Shown: positions 1 to 9,026 of the stretch, one piece after another
Layout: each line of letters begins with the position of its first letter
Numbering within the stretch: position 1 is the stretch's first letter
Source of the DNA: Persicobacter sp. CCB-QB2
GTDB taxonomy: Bacteria > Bacteroidota > Bacteroidia > Cytophagales > Cyclobacteriaceae
Direction of reading: 5' to 3'
Assembly: GCF_001274635.1 (NCBI RefSeq)
Contig: NZ_LBGV01000001.1
Coordinates: 248,001 to 312,000, forward strand
Length of the DNA: 64,000 bases
Position numbers and translations under genes: made by a program
Notes under the pieces: generated by a model
What the model saw: the letters and a program-made list of their open reading frames with translations, nothing else
Told to the model about the DNA's origin: nothing
Database searches by the model: none

Positions 1-22
1 TCAATTAGAACCTACAGCTCCT

Positions 23-616
23 ATGAACAAAATTTTCCTAAGCCTGATTTTTTGCCTTGCGTGCACCAGTTTTTCTTTTGCTCAGAAATTTAGAATGACC
101 GCCTCTTATGCTATGGCACAACCCATAGGGGAATTTCAGGATTTATATTCCAGTTACAGTGGTCGGGGTGGGCACTTTACGCTTGAATATTTTATTTATC
201 CTGAAAAGTGGAGTGTCGGGCTTTCCTCAGGAATCAATGATTTTCGATTAGGGAAATCTATTCAGAATCCGGCGGGTGGTGTAATTCCCGTGGGCCTTTC
301 TACTAAGGTTTACCCTCTTTTGGTGCAGTCCCACTATTATTTACCCTGGGACAGTAAGATTAAACCCTATGCAGGATTGGCCTTAGGGACTTATTTGTTC
401 AATGCTGAGGTCTTTCTTGGGGATGATGCCGAAGAAATAGATAAAGGAAGTTACTTTGGAATGGTGCCGGAAATCGGTGCTTATTTGAATTTGACTGAGA
501 CAATTGAGCTCCTGGCTGCCTTGCGTTATAATCATGTTTTTGTAGATAATAGCCCAATGCAGTATTTGCAGCTCAATATCGGTTTGGCTTATCGTTTTGT
601 ACGATATGATTATTAG
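23..616 (+). CDS. Outer-membrane beta-barrel family protein
   Basis: A 197-residue protein with a clear N-terminal signal peptide (hydrophobic stretch to about residue 20, ending in Ala-Gln, typical of Bacteroidota export). The remainder alternates short amphipathic strands with glycine- and tyrosine-rich turns and ends in aromatic residues (AYRFVRYDY), as in small OmpA/OmpW-type barrels. I infer an outer-membrane beta-barrel of unknown cargo or structural role; no specific family motif was recognised. The start lies 22 bases from the window edge, so the upstream promoter and neighbours cannot be judged. Confidence 0.65.
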   Translation: MNKIFLSLIFCLACTSFSFAQKFRMTASYAMAQPIGEFQDLYSSYSGRGGHFTLEYFIYPEKWSVGLSSGINDFRLGKSIQNPAGGVIPVGLSTKVYPLLVQSHYYLPWDSKIKPYAGLALGTYLFNAEVFLGDDAEEIDKGSYFGMVPEIGAYLNLTETIELLAALRYNHVFVDNSPMQYLQLNIGLAYRFVRYDY

Positions 617-697
617 ATTTTTCAGCTTTATTTTTGATCTATTCGCCTGAATTTTGCGTTGCTCTTTTTTTATTATCGGACTACTATAATAAATTCA

Positions 698-705
698 TAT
701 TTTTG
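698..705 (+). promoter_or_regulatory. Putative -7 box upstream of fadD-like gene
   Basis: TATTTTTG fits the Bacteroidota -7 consensus TAnnTTTG and lies about 60 bases ahead of the acyl-CoA ligase start. No good -33 TTTG is present at the usual 19-base spacing, so this is a tentative call. Confidence 0.35.
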
Positions 706-766
706 TGCCTAATAAAATTTGGATTTGCTAGAAACTCTTTGAGATTTTTTGGTTTCTTTTTGATTT

Positions 767-2434
767 ATGGAGAATATAAATGAGTTGAAACCCTGGATTA
801 ATCAATATGAAGCCGGCGTGCCGGATGAGATTTCAGGGGAGATGTATAATTCATTGGTGGAGATGTTAAAAACCGCCATGGATAAATACCAGGATTTGGT
901 GGCCTTTGAGTGTATGGGTGGGAAAATTACCTATGGACAGCTGGATACGCTATCAGACCAATTTGCGGCATATTTACAAGCCAATGGCCTCAAAAGGGGA
1001 GATCGCGTGGCTTTACAGATGCCGAATGTCCTGCAGTACCCGATTGCCCTGATCGGGGTTTTGAAAGCCGGTATGGTGGTGGTGAATACTAATCCACTCT
1101 ATACGGCCAGAGAAATGGAACACCAATTTAATGATGCCAATGTTTCGGCTATTTTGATCGTCGAGAACTTCGCACATAATCTTCAAAAAATAATGCATAA
1201 AGTGCCGTCCCTTAAATTGGTGATGGTGACCGGATTGGGGGATATGCTGGGGGCATTAAAAGGTCCCCTGGTGAATTTTGTGGTGAAGCGCGTGAAGAAA
1301 ATGGTTCCTCCATTTCATTTGCCAAATGCCATTCCATTCAAAAAAGTGATGAAGGAAGCCCAAAAGCTGAAGTTTTCGCCAGTGGAAATTGGTCGTGATG
1401 ATATCGCCTTTCTTCAATATACAGGGGGGACCACAGGGGTCGCCAAGGGAGCAAAGTTGCTTCATCGGAATTTGCTGGCTAATGCTGAGCAACATATTCA
1501 CTGGATGCGAAATTTACTGGAGGAGCGTACCGAGGTCGTGGTGACGGCTTTACCTCTATACCATATTTTTGCACTCACGGTGAACTTTATGACCTTTTTT
1601 CAATATGGATGTAAGAACGTCCTGATTACCAATCCAAGGGATATGAAAGCCTTCCTTGGAGAGTGGAAGAAGCATGAGGTGACCATTTTTACCGCAGTAA
1701 ATACCCTGTTTAATGGGATGATGAGCCAGCCACAGTTTGATGAATTGAGCTTTAAGCGGCTAAAGCTTTCTATTGGAGGTGGCATGGCAATTCAGGATCA
1801 CGTAGCAGAAAAGTGGAAGGCCAAAACCGGCGTAGTGTTAAGAGAGGGATACGGTTTGACTGAATGTTCTCCTGTAGTTTCATGCCAGCCATTTCATGAT
1901 AATACCCGTCTGGGTTCGATTGGAATACCATTTCCTTCCACAAATTTAAGGATTGTAGGAGAAAATGACGAGGTACTTCCTTTTGGGGAAAAGGGCGAGT
2001 TATGCGTAAAAGGCCCACAGGTAATGGGAGGTTATTGGAATAATGATACCGAAACCGCAAAGGTGTTTGTAGATGGATATTTGCGCACAGGCGATATTGC
2101 CTACATCGCAGAGGATGGTTTCGTATATTTGGTGGATCGTAAAAAGGAAATGATCAATGTTTCCGGTTTTAACGTTTTTCCAAATGAGATCGAATCCGTG
2201 ATCGCCTCTCATCCAAAGGTTTTGGAGGTTGGGGTTTGTGGGGTGCCGGATGATAAATCCACCGAGGCGCCTAAGGCCTTTATCGTGAAAAAAGACGAAA
2301 GCCTAACTGAGGATGAAATTGCCGCTTATTGTAAAGAGAATCTCACGGCTTATAAGCGCCCTCGACAGTTTGCTTTTAGGAAAGAGCTTCCGAAGTCCAG
2401 TGTTGGGAAAATCATGAGGCGTTTGTTAAAATAG
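767..2434 (+). CDS. fadD: Long-chain fatty acid--CoA ligase (AMP-binding)
   Basis: A 555-residue ANL-superfamily enzyme that should activate long-chain fatty acids to acyl-CoA through an acyl-adenylate, feeding beta-oxidation or lipid synthesis in the cytosol or at the inner membrane. Visible motifs: the phosphate-binding loop YTGGTTGVAKGA near residue 218, the adenine-binding motif REGYGLTECSP near residue 363, the hinge YLRTGDIAYI near residue 444 and a C-terminal catalytic lysine in SSVGKIMRR. Length matches FadD (about 550-560). It stands alone on the plus strand, followed by a strong hairpin terminator. Substrate chain length is inferred from similarity to FadD; another acyl substrate is possible. 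Confidence 0.9.
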   Translation: MENINELKPWINQYEAGVPDEISGEMYNSLVEMLKTAMDKYQDLVAFECMGGKITYGQLDTLSDQFAAYLQANGLKRGDRVALQMPNVLQYPIALIGVLKAGMVVVNTNPLYTAREMEHQFNDANVSAILIVENFAHNLQKIMHKVPSLKLVMVTGLGDMLGALKGPLVNFVVKRVKKMVPPFHLPNAIPFKKVMKEAQKLKFSPVEIGRDDIAFLQYTGGTTGVAKGAKLLHRNLLANAEQHIHWMRNLLEERTEVVVTALPLYHIFALTVNFMTFFQYGCKNVLITNPRDMKAFLGEWKKHEVTIFTAVNTLFNGMMSQPQFDELSFKRLKLSIGGGMAIQDHVAEKWKAKTGVVLREGYGLTECSPVVSCQPFHDNTRLGSIGIPFPSTNLRIVGENDEVLPFGEKGELCVKGPQVMGGYWNNDTETAKVFVDGYLRTGDIAYIAEDGFVYLVDRKKEMINVSGFNVFPNEIESVIASHPKVLEVGVCGVPDDKSTEAPKAFIVKKDESLTEDEIAAYCKENLTAYKRPRQFAFRKELPKSSVGKIMRRLLK

Positions 2435-2441
2435 AAATTTT

Positions 2442-2477
2442 AAAGCCAGGGGTATGGAGCTCCTGGCTTTTTCTTTA
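2442..2477 (+). terminator. Intrinsic terminator after fadD
   Basis: Inverted repeat AAAGCCAGG / CCTGGCTTT with an 11-base loop followed by a T-rich run, 8 bases after the fadD stop codon. Confidence 0.8.
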
Positions 2478-2557
2478 TTTTTAATTTTTATTAACGGAGG
2501 CCAAAAGGCATAATGTAGCTTTTGTGTTGGCTTACAATCATCAACCTTAACCTTAAA

Positions 2558-4402
2558 ATGAAACCATACTTTTCATTTATATTTTTCGCTATTGTTTTTT
2601 TATCGTGTAATCCCTATTCCTCGGATCAGGGCAAGGTGTATTTACAATGGAAGGAAATTCATGAATTCCAAAATCAGCGCAATACTGATACGCTATTGTA
2701 TTTTTTGAAATCCGATCAGGCAGACATCAGGCGATCTGCGGCTAGAGCATTGGGATCTGTCCAGGATGAAAAAGCACTAAATGATTTGAAATTCGCCCTG
2801 GCTGATGATCAGGAAGAAGTGCGGGCTGCGGCAGCTTTCGCCTTGGGGCAATTAGCAAAACAACAGGCCTTTCCTTCTTTGCAGGCAGCTTTATTGAGAA
2901 GTCAGGAGGAAAGTACTTTGGAAGAAATTCGCATGGCCTTAGGGAAATGTTTGGCTCCAAAACAGGTCGGGGTTTTGCTGGATCAGCCGGCAAGTCCGGG
3001 GAATTTACGGGCCTTGACCTATGCTGCTCAAAATGGGGCCTATAATGATCAGGTCCAGGCTTATGTTTTGACATGCCTGCAAGATGAAAATGGTAGGGAG
3101 GTCCAATCTTTGGCGGCAAATATTCTGGCCAGAAACATTATCGATCAGCAAGATCTCATTCCTCAAATTCAAGCTTTGTTTGAGGAAAGTGACAACAAAG
3201 AAACGCGTTGCCATTTGCTGGAAGCCTATGGGAAAATGAAAGGAAACGCTGGATGGTTGAAGTATGTATTGGACAAGCAAACATTGGCGCCTATGGAAAA
3301 GTGTGCAGCAATTCGGGCAATAGGCAAAGATTGGAATTCATCGGATATCCCTTTGATCAAGAAATTATTAAAAGATCCGCTATATAATGTGGCTTCCATT
3401 ATGGTCAGTGCTTTGCCGGAGGCTGATTGGGTAAAATCCGACTGGGCTTTGGAGATGCCGCTTATGATTCCCAAAGCACAATGGTTGGGGAAAACCGGAG
3501 ATATGAAATTGATCTCATCAGCGCTGGATACTGCCCGTAATGTTTATGTAAAAGGGGAGTTATGGAAGGCTTATGCCCGCTTTCCTACAGGTCTGGAGGC
3601 TTTGCAAGAAGGTTTGGCCAGGGCCTCTGTTCCTGAGCAGGCTTTCGTATTTGAAGCCATCATAGAATGGGCGAATCAATTTCCGGAGCAATCGAAATCA
3701 GATTTGTTCAAGAGGGTGTTGTGGCAAGGGATGCAAAGCAGAGACGTTGCCATGATTTATTATGGCGCTTTGTGGTTGCAGTCGAATTGGGAAGACTATT
3801 CGGATTGGCAATTAAGACTAAGTGAACTTAAAAATGAACTGAAGCTTCCAATTGATCTGGAAGCGTATAATGAACTTGAGGGCCTTTTGGCCAAGATGGA
3901 AGGCAGAACTCCCAATAAGGCCAATCCAGCTGATATGCTATCGATTGATTGGCAACAGTTGTCCTTCTTGCCTCCTCATCCACAATTTGAGTTTTACACT
4001 ACTCAAGGCGGCTTTGTATTGGAGTTATTGCCGGAAGCTGCTCCAGCTGCGGTGACGGCATTTTTAAAATTATGGAATGAGGGCTTTTATGAGGGGAAAA
4101 CTTTTCATCGTGTGGTACCTGGTTTTGTGGCGCAGGGAGCTTGTCCTCGTGGAGATGGATTCGGAGGAATGAATTGGGTGATTCCTTCAGAATTTGATGA
4201 GCATCAGTTTGAGGCAGGTAGTGTAGGCTTAGCTTCTGCAGGAAAGGACACGGAAAGCTGTCAGTTTTTTATTAATTATACCAGCACTCCCAGACTGGAT
4301 GGACGATATACCATTTTTGCCAAAGTTGTCTATGGAATGGAAACGGTAGAAAGGCTTGGTGTTGGAGATCAGATAATGGAAGTGAAATTTAAAAAGAAAT
4401 AA
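2558..4402 (+). CDS. HEAT-repeat cyclophilin-type peptidyl-prolyl isomerase lipoprotein
   Basis: A lipoprotein of about 614 residues combining an alpha-helical HEAT array with a C-terminal cyclophilin domain. I choose the ATG at 2558 because it gives a compact signal peptide with a lipobox (FLSC, Cys about residue 18); a start at 2522 would add 12 unlikely residues. HEAT-like helical pairs (DIRRSAARALGSV, EVRAAAAFALGQL) fill roughly residues 45-460. The cyclophilin domain covers about residues 475-610, with the active-site FHRVVPGFVAQG, the FGGMNW loop, SCQFFINYT and PRLDGRYTIFAKV. It should catalyse proline cis-trans isomerisation in the periplasm or at a membrane surface, with the HEAT part as a client- or partner-binding scaffold (inference). 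It converges on the SRPBCC gene, with 1 base between the stop codons. Confidence 0.85.
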   Translation: MKPYFSFIFFAIVFLSCNPYSSDQGKVYLQWKEIHEFQNQRNTDTLLYFLKSDQADIRRSAARALGSVQDEKALNDLKFALADDQEEVRAAAAFALGQLAKQQAFPSLQAALLRSQEESTLEEIRMALGKCLAPKQVGVLLDQPASPGNLRALTYAAQNGAYNDQVQAYVLTCLQDENGREVQSLAANILARNIIDQQDLIPQIQALFEESDNKETRCHLLEAYGKMKGNAGWLKYVLDKQTLAPMEKCAAIRAIGKDWNSSDIPLIKKLLKDPLYNVASIMVSALPEADWVKSDWALEMPLMIPKAQWLGKTGDMKLISSALDTARNVYVKGELWKAYARFPTGLEALQEGLARASVPEQAFVFEAIIEWANQFPEQSKSDLFKRVLWQGMQSRDVAMIYYGALWLQSNWEDYSDWQLRLSELKNELKLPIDLEAYNELEGLLAKMEGRTPNKANPADMLSIDWQQLSFLPPHPQFEFYTTQGGFVLELLPEAAPAAVTAFLKLWNEGFYEGKTFHRVVPGFVAQGACPRGDGFGGMNWVIPSEFDEHQFEAGSVGLASAGKDTESCQFFINYTSTPRLDGRYTIFAKVVYGMETVERLGVGDQIMEVKFKKK

Positions 4403-4403
4403 T

Positions 4404-4844
4404 TTAGGAAGGTGCTTCATTAGTTTGGAGCGTCTTTTTTAATTGTTGTAAAATCCTTTTGTCCGAAGAGCGGATCATCCATACCATAAAGGGACTTAAA
4501 GCAGCCCAAAAGGCATTTTTACCTTCGCAACAAACATCCAGTCGAACTTTACACTTTTGGTTTAAGCTGGTAAAATTGTAATGGTATTTTACCAGTATGC
4601 CACCGCTTTTGGATTCAATAGTAAAGGCTTTCTCCGGGTCGATATCGGTCACACGAAATCTGGAAAGGTAATCTTCCCCTCCTGTTTCAGAATGAATAGA
4701 TACCTCAAATTGATTTTCACCTATTTGCTCAATGGTCCTGACCTCTTTCAGCCATAGCGGGACATTTTGAAAATCTATGGCAAATTCCCAAACGTGTTTT
4801 TTAGGTAGGTCAAATCGCTCTTCACAGGAAAAGGCTTTTCTCAT
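4404..4844 (-). CDS. SRPBCC family (START-like) protein
   Basis: A 146-residue protein with the general pattern of the SRPBCC/polyketide-cyclase fold: an N-terminal strand (RKAFSCEERFDLPKKHVWEF), a helix carrying a conserved tryptophan (NVPLWLKEVRTIEQIG), a run of antiparallel strands ending in RLDVCCEGKNAFWAALSP, and a long C-terminal helix (DKRILQQLKKTL). Such proteins bind hydrophobic ligands or act as cyclases; no ligand can be assigned. It converges with the cyclophilin gene. The minus-strand upstream region (4845-5226) shows no obvious promoter. Confidence 0.65.
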   Translation of the reverse strand: MRKAFSCEERFDLPKKHVWEFAIDFQNVPLWLKEVRTIEQIGENQFEVSIHSETGGEDYLSRFRVTDIDPEKAFTIESKSGGILVKYHYNFTSLNQKCKVRLDVCCEGKNAFWAALSPFMVWMIRSSDKRILQQLKKTLQTNEAPS

Positions 4845-5226
4845 GCGTATTATGGAGTAGTCTGGATGTACAAAATAAGAGGGCGAAACTTGAAAAGCAA
4901 TATGAGGTGACTTTTCGATTGTTATTCGATAAATTGCTCTGGGTAAGTTTTTTGTGAAATTTTACCTGAATTAGGTATGCCTAAAACCTCCTTTGGCTTC
5001 AAGGAGGGAAAGTTGAAGGAATAGTCGCTCTTTGGTTTATTTACCAGGGAGCCAGAAGATAAAGGAGCATGCCTATTCAATCGTGGGTTATTAAAAAAAC
5101 AGTAAAACCAATCAAAAAATACCACTTATGAGATTCGTGTGGTAGATTTAGCATCTTTCGGTGAACCATTGGGGATGAGTTTCTTGGGGCGGCTTAGCCT
5201 GACAGCGGCGTAACATCCGGGATAAG
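4845..5226. other. Intergenic stretch with no supported gene
   Basis: About 380 bases without a convincing coding region. A 67-codon minus-strand frame (4922-5125) has no RBS, family resemblance or conserved composition. A weak hairpin (TACCAC/GTGGTA, about 5120-5143) is visible. The stretch TTCAAGGAGGGAAAGTTGAA (about 4999-5018) vaguely resembles the core of the interspersed 220-bp repeat, but the terminal repeats are missing, so I do not call a copy. Confidence 0.4.
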
Positions 5227-5772
5227 TTATTGGAATTGGTTTTTTTGTAGACTTTTTAATCTAGGAAGGATTTTATTAGCCCGGTTTTGAAAACCAGCAG
5301 TACCGTAGTCCCATTGATCTTCAATAAGGATAATGACTTCTGAGGCTAATTCCGGGTATATGGGAATGATATTAGCCAAACAGGTCATGGCGAAAATTTT
5401 GTTAGCGGTAGGGTAATTTCGTTTTTCTAAAATGCTCAAGCAAACGTTTAATAAATCTTCATGAAGGACTTCAGGAAAGGCATTGAGGCTTTGAAAAATT
5501 CCCAGGATATTCCGTTCTACTGGAATATGTTGGGTTTTGACTAAAATAGAAATAAGTTCAGGAAGGTATTGGGGTAATGTTTGAGGATTATTATCAAAAA
5601 ATCCTCTGGAAATCCAGGCCGCATTGGATTTTTCTCTATCATCTCCGGTAGATAAAAATGTTAAAATGTGGGAAATAGTTTCAGGATTTTCTTCAATTTG
5701 ACTTTGCCATCGGTTGATAGCTGCTTTGGGGAGAGGGGATTTTAATTCGGAGAAATTGACACTATGGATCAT
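5227..5772 (-). CDS. Hypothetical alpha-helical (HEAT-like) protein
   Basis: A 181-residue protein without signal peptide. It is predicted all-helical, with alternating hydrophobic helices of 12-18 residues (LPQYLPELISILVKT, EVLHEDLLNVCLSILEK, ANKIFAMTCLANIIPIYPEL) resembling HEAT/armadillo repeats. No family recognised. It is the last gene of a minus-strand run (yjjG-like, threonine aldolase, secreted hypothetical, this gene), 71 bases after the preceding stop, so it may be co-transcribed. Role unknown; HEAT-like folds usually bind proteins. Confidence 0.6.
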   Translation of the reverse strand: MIHSVNFSELKSPLPKAAINRWQSQIEENPETISHILTFLSTGDDREKSNAAWISRGFFDNNPQTLPQYLPELISILVKTQHIPVERNILGIFQSLNAFPEVLHEDLLNVCLSILEKRNYPTANKIFAMTCLANIIPIYPELASEVIILIEDQWDYGTAGFQNRANKILPRLKSLQKNQFQ

Positions 5773-5843
5773 TGGTTTTCTGAAAAATGGTAGAGGATTC
5801 CAATTCCCAATATTAATGTTTTTTGAATCAGGAGAAATGAAAA

Positions 5844-6395
5844 CTATCCCTTTGTTTTAGTATTTTCTTCCTGAGATTCCATAGTGGTAATCCATTGGTA
5901 TAAATCTCCTTGTCGATTTTTCTTGCGCAGTTTTTCCAAATACTTGTTTTTATTTTCTTTCCGAAGGTTTTCATATAAACGAAGCAGTATTTGGTGGCCA
6001 TTATTCTGAATCATGACGGAGGAAGCATGGGGGAAATCCATTTGCGTCATGGCCATGGCGCTCATATAAGGGATGAGGAGTTTTTGACTGATTTTCGGAT
6101 TTTTATCCGAAATAATGTCCTTTAAATAAACCGCTTTCAGGTGAATATTGACTTCGGGGCTCCCTTCCAGATATTGGGTAATGAAAGCTGCTGCAAGATC
6201 CCATTCCGCATTTTTTTGTTGGACAGGTTGGCGAATCATCCACTTCATTGCCTCATACGCATGTTTACGATAGCGTTGATAATCTTCGATGTTTTTAAAC
6301 TGGTAGTTAGCTGGCAGATTAAGATAATCTTGCGCATGAGCCGAAATTCCGGTAATAAACATCAGATTTAAGAGGATGAAACGCCAAATTGCCAT
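5844..6395 (-). CDS. Hypothetical secreted protein
   Basis: About 183 residues starting at the ATG at 6395, one base after the stop of the threonine aldolase gene (pattern TAA-T-ATG), which indicates translational coupling; an ATT-rich extension to 6407 is also open but less likely. The N-terminus is a signal peptide (MAIWRFILLNLMFITGISA, then HAQ). The mature part is charged and helical (AYEAMKWMIRQPVQQKNAEW, LYENLRKENKNKYLEKLRKK). No family recognised. The mix of a secreted protein with cytosolic enzymes in one operon is common in this phylum and says little about function. Confidence 0.65.
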   Translation of the reverse strand: MAIWRFILLNLMFITGISAHAQDYLNLPANYQFKNIEDYQRYRKHAYEAMKWMIRQPVQQKNAEWDLAAAFITQYLEGSPEVNIHLKAVYLKDIISDKNPKISQKLLIPYMSAMAMTQMDFPHASSVMIQNNGHQILLRLYENLRKENKNKYLEKLRKKNRQGDLYQWITTMESQEENTKTKG

Positions 6396-6396
6396 A

Positions 6397-7419
6397 TTAT
6401 AAATCAATCTTCTTTAGTCTGGAAATTGTCTCTTCCAGGTGTTGGTCTGTGAAATCATAATGAGTGACAAAACGAATGCTTTGACCACCGAAAGGGACGG
6501 CATAAATATCTTTTTCTGCCAATACATTTAAGAAAGCCATGGCATCCAAATCCTGTCGAATATCAAAAATTAAAATATTGGTGCTTGGTGCAATCACCCT
6601 ATCCACAAAGGGAAGTGGGGCAAGGGCTTCGGCCAGGATTCTGGTGCGTTTATGGTCTTCCTTTAATTTTGCAATATGATGATCAAGGGCATAAATTGCC
6701 GCTGCAGCCAAATAGCCAGATTGTCTCATGGCGCCTCCCAGTACTTTTCGGATACGCAATGCTTTGGCCATATGTTCTTTGGTGCCTAAAAGTACCGAGC
6801 CAATCGGGGCGCCAAGGCCTTTGGAAAGACAAATGGAAATGGTATCAAATTGCTCGCCATAAGCTAGAGGACTTTCCCCTGTTTCTACCAGTGCATTGAA
6901 TAAGCGGGCACCGTCCAGGTGCAGAGGGAGCTCGTGCTGTTTACAAACCGATCTAATTTTCTTGATCTCTTCTAAATGGTAATAAGCTCCTCCGCCTTTG
7001 TTACAAGTGTTTTCTAAAGAGACTAAAGTACTTTTTGGCATGTAAAAGGCATCCGGTCGGATTTTTTCTTCTACTTGCGCAGCAGTAATGCGTCCATGAT
7101 CCCCTTTGATGAGCGATGCTTGCACGCCACTGTTAAAGGCCATTCCCCCGGTTTCATAATGGTAAATATGAGAGAGTTCATCACAGATGACTTCGTCACC
7201 CATCTGTGTATGCAGTTTAATGGCAATTTGGTTCGTCATCGTGCCGGAAGGACAAAACATGGCTTCTTCCTTACCGAACATTTGTGCTATTTTTTCTTCC
7301 AGCGCATGCACCGTCGGATCTTCATCAAATAAGTCATCGCCTACCTGCGCTGCCCACAAGGCGTCAAGCATTTCGGGAGTGGGCCTGGTGACGGTATCGC
7401 TTCTTAAATCTATTTTCAT
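6397..7419 (-). CDS. ltaE: Low-specificity L-threonine aldolase
   Basis: A 340-residue PLP-dependent fold-type I enzyme that cleaves L-threonine or L-allo-threonine to glycine and acetaldehyde. It shows the family start IDLRSDTVTRPTPEMLDAL, the DDLFDEDPTV segment, the conserved LHLDGARLFNA (PLP-ring aspartate) and the Schiff-base lysine in SICLSKGLGAPIGSVL (about residue 200). Length is standard (about 340). It follows the HAD phosphatase gene by one base and precedes a secreted hypothetical by one base, so the three are probably one transcript. Confidence 0.9.
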   Translation of the reverse strand: MKIDLRSDTVTRPTPEMLDALWAAQVGDDLFDEDPTVHALEEKIAQMFGKEEAMFCPSGTMTNQIAIKLHTQMGDEVICDELSHIYHYETGGMAFNSGVQASLIKGDHGRITAAQVEEKIRPDAFYMPKSTLVSLENTCNKGGGAYYHLEEIKKIRSVCKQHELPLHLDGARLFNALVETGESPLAYGEQFDTISICLSKGLGAPIGSVLLGTKEHMAKALRIRKVLGGAMRQSGYLAAAAIYALDHHIAKLKEDHKRTRILAEALAPLPFVDRVIAPSTNILIFDIRQDLDAMAFLNVLAEKDIYAVPFGGQSIRFVTHYDFTDQHLEETISRLKKIDL

Positions 7420-7420
7420 T

Positions 7421-8119
7421 TTAAAGGATGTCCAGGATTTGAATTAAATCGTGTACTTCGTGTTGAATTTTTTTGCCATGTTTCTTGCGTGTGGGGTTGA
7501 AGAAAATGTGGTCGATTTGCGCTTTTTTCGCACCTGCAATATCGGTATCGAAATTATCTCCAATCATGATACATTCTTCAGGCTGAGCCTCAATCGTCTC
7601 CATGGCGAAATTAAATATCCCCTTGTGAGGTTTTTTATAGCCTGCTTTTTCGGAAGTAAAAACCGCTTCAAAATAAGGCGCTAATTTGGAAGCTTCCATT
7701 TTGATGTGTTGCACCTCCTCAAAGCCGTTGGTGATAATATAAAGCGGATATTGGGATTTTAAAGCTTCCAGGGTTTCAAATGTATTGGGAAATACATGAG
7801 GCATGTGTGGACTCTTTTCTAAATATACCTCCCCCAGGTTCGCGGAAATCAGATCCGGATTTCCACCCAGATTTCGGATAACGGTAGTAAAGCGACTATC
7901 TCTTAAATCCTCTTTGCTGATTTCATCTTTGTTGTATAGGGCCCAAAGCTGGTGATTGACTTTTTCATATTCCTCCAAAAAGGCCTCCAGGGTAATATTT
8001 TCTCCCGTGGAAGAAATTTGATGTTCTTCAAAAAGATCCTTTAGCACCAGGCTGGAGTTTTTTTCAAAATCCCAAAGGGTGTGATCCAGATCAAAAAAGA
8101 TGTATTTATACTTTTTCAC
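7421..8119 (-). CDS. yjjG: YjjG-like noncanonical pyrimidine nucleotidase (HAD)
   Basis: A 232-residue haloacid dehalogenase-superfamily hydrolase. Motif I is FFDLDHTLWDF (nucleophile Asp and acid Asp near residues 10-12), motif II is the threonine in LYIITNGFEE, motif III the lysine in AGYKKPHKGIF and motif IV IGDNFDTDIAGAKKA. The DHTLWDFEKNS signature and the helical cap favour the YjjG subgroup, which dephosphorylates nucleoside 5'-monophosphates including noncanonical pyrimidines. It heads the minus-strand operon with threonine aldolase. Substrate is inferred from family. Confidence 0.85.
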   Translation of the reverse strand: MKKYKYIFFDLDHTLWDFEKNSSLVLKDLFEEHQISSTGENITLEAFLEEYEKVNHQLWALYNKDEISKEDLRDSRFTTVIRNLGGNPDLISANLGEVYLEKSPHMPHVFPNTFETLEALKSQYPLYIITNGFEEVQHIKMEASKLAPYFEAVFTSEKAGYKKPHKGIFNFAMETIEAQPEECIMIGDNFDTDIAGAKKAQIDHIFFNPTRKKHGKKIQHEVHDLIQILDIL

Positions 8120-8149
8120 TTATCTCAAATTTTTAAGGCCTCAAGATAG

Positions 8150-8482
8150 TTAAAAATCCGGAATGGTCTGAAGTCTAGGGAATGGCTTTAAAGTTTTCAA
8201 TCGCTTAAAGCTTACTAAATTCTGCTGTAATAAAGTAAAAAGGGGCTTTTCAAATTCCAATCTGGATAATAGTTGTTTCTCTTTTCCAGTCTTGAAAATG
8301 AAACGAACTGTTAGGCCGTGTTTAATAGCCAAAATTCGCAGCGAAAATTTGAAGTATTGCAGAAGCGATAAAGGATTATTATTAGAGAATTTCATCACTA
8401 TTGTTGAGGAATTATCCAAAATCGCTTCCAATAGTTCGAATTTGCAGCCGGATTGTGTGCTTTTAAACATGCTATTAATCAC
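8150..8482 (-). CDS. Possible small hypothetical protein
   Basis: An open frame of 110 codons starting at GTG (8480-8482), or ATG four codons later, 30 bases upstream of the yjjG-like gene on the same strand. Composition is protein-like, with no long low-complexity runs and alternating hydrophobic segments (FKFSLRILAIKHGLTVRFIF). No family recognised, no signal peptide, and the start region is AT-rich without clear signals. It may be a real small gene leading the operon, a decayed gene, or chance. Confidence 0.3.
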   Translation of the reverse strand: MINSMFKSTQSGCKFELLEAILDNSSTIVMKFSNNNPLSLLQYFKFSLRILAIKHGLTVRFIFKTGKEKQLLSRLEFEKPLFTLLQQNLVSFKRLKTLKPFPRLQTIPDF

Positions 8483-8564
8483 TTTTCATTGAATCATTGA
8501 CGTTTTTGGGTGATTTTAATTTTAGATGTATGTGCACAGCTAGAGGAAAAGTGATCCAGGTGGG

Positions 8565-8791
8565 CTAAATCCGAAATATTCACCGATAAATTAAGCGATT
8601 CGGTTTAAGTGATTTAATTTTAGTCTGCTATAGTTGTGATTGCTTATTTGTAATTAACTCCGGATTTGGGCAAGCTCTCTTTCTTCTCATTCATCTCCTT
8701 CATTGAGGGGGGGAATGAAATAGGGAAAATTGCATCATTTTTCCCATTTTGCAGCTAAACGGGGATTTATAGCGTGAATATTTCGGGTTAA
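8565..8791 (+). repeat. MITE-like interspersed repeat, copy A
   Basis: An element of about 227 bp with terminal inverted repeats: the left end CCGAAATATTCAC is matched in reverse by GTGAATATTTCGG at the right end. It shares the family core GGGCAAGC..CTTTCTTCTCATTC, then TTGCAGCTAAACG near the right end. Forward orientation. No coding capacity. The surrounding 8483-9026 region holds nothing else I can support. Confidence 0.75.
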
Positions 8792-9026
8792 TTTACCACC
8801 GTATCTTTTGTAAATTTATTAGATGGAAATGCATGAAATCATTCGCCACATAGTTATTGATTCAGTTTTGATATTATTTGGCTTGAAAATCAGGACAACT
8901 TCTGTCGAAAAACCATTTTAGGCATGGGTTTTAAAAGGATTTATCGGCTTAAAAAATGTATGCTGGGAATATTTATTTAATTTATACCTTGTTCAAGAAT
9001 AGGTTTATAATTTTCAATTAATCAGA

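Noticed and set aside
4922..5125. 67-codon minus-strand frame
   Set aside because: No start signals, no family resemblance, low-complexity composition.
8292..8492. 66-codon plus-strand frame opposite the 8150-8482 candidate
   Set aside because: Less protein-like than the minus-strand frame, and no promoter or RBS.
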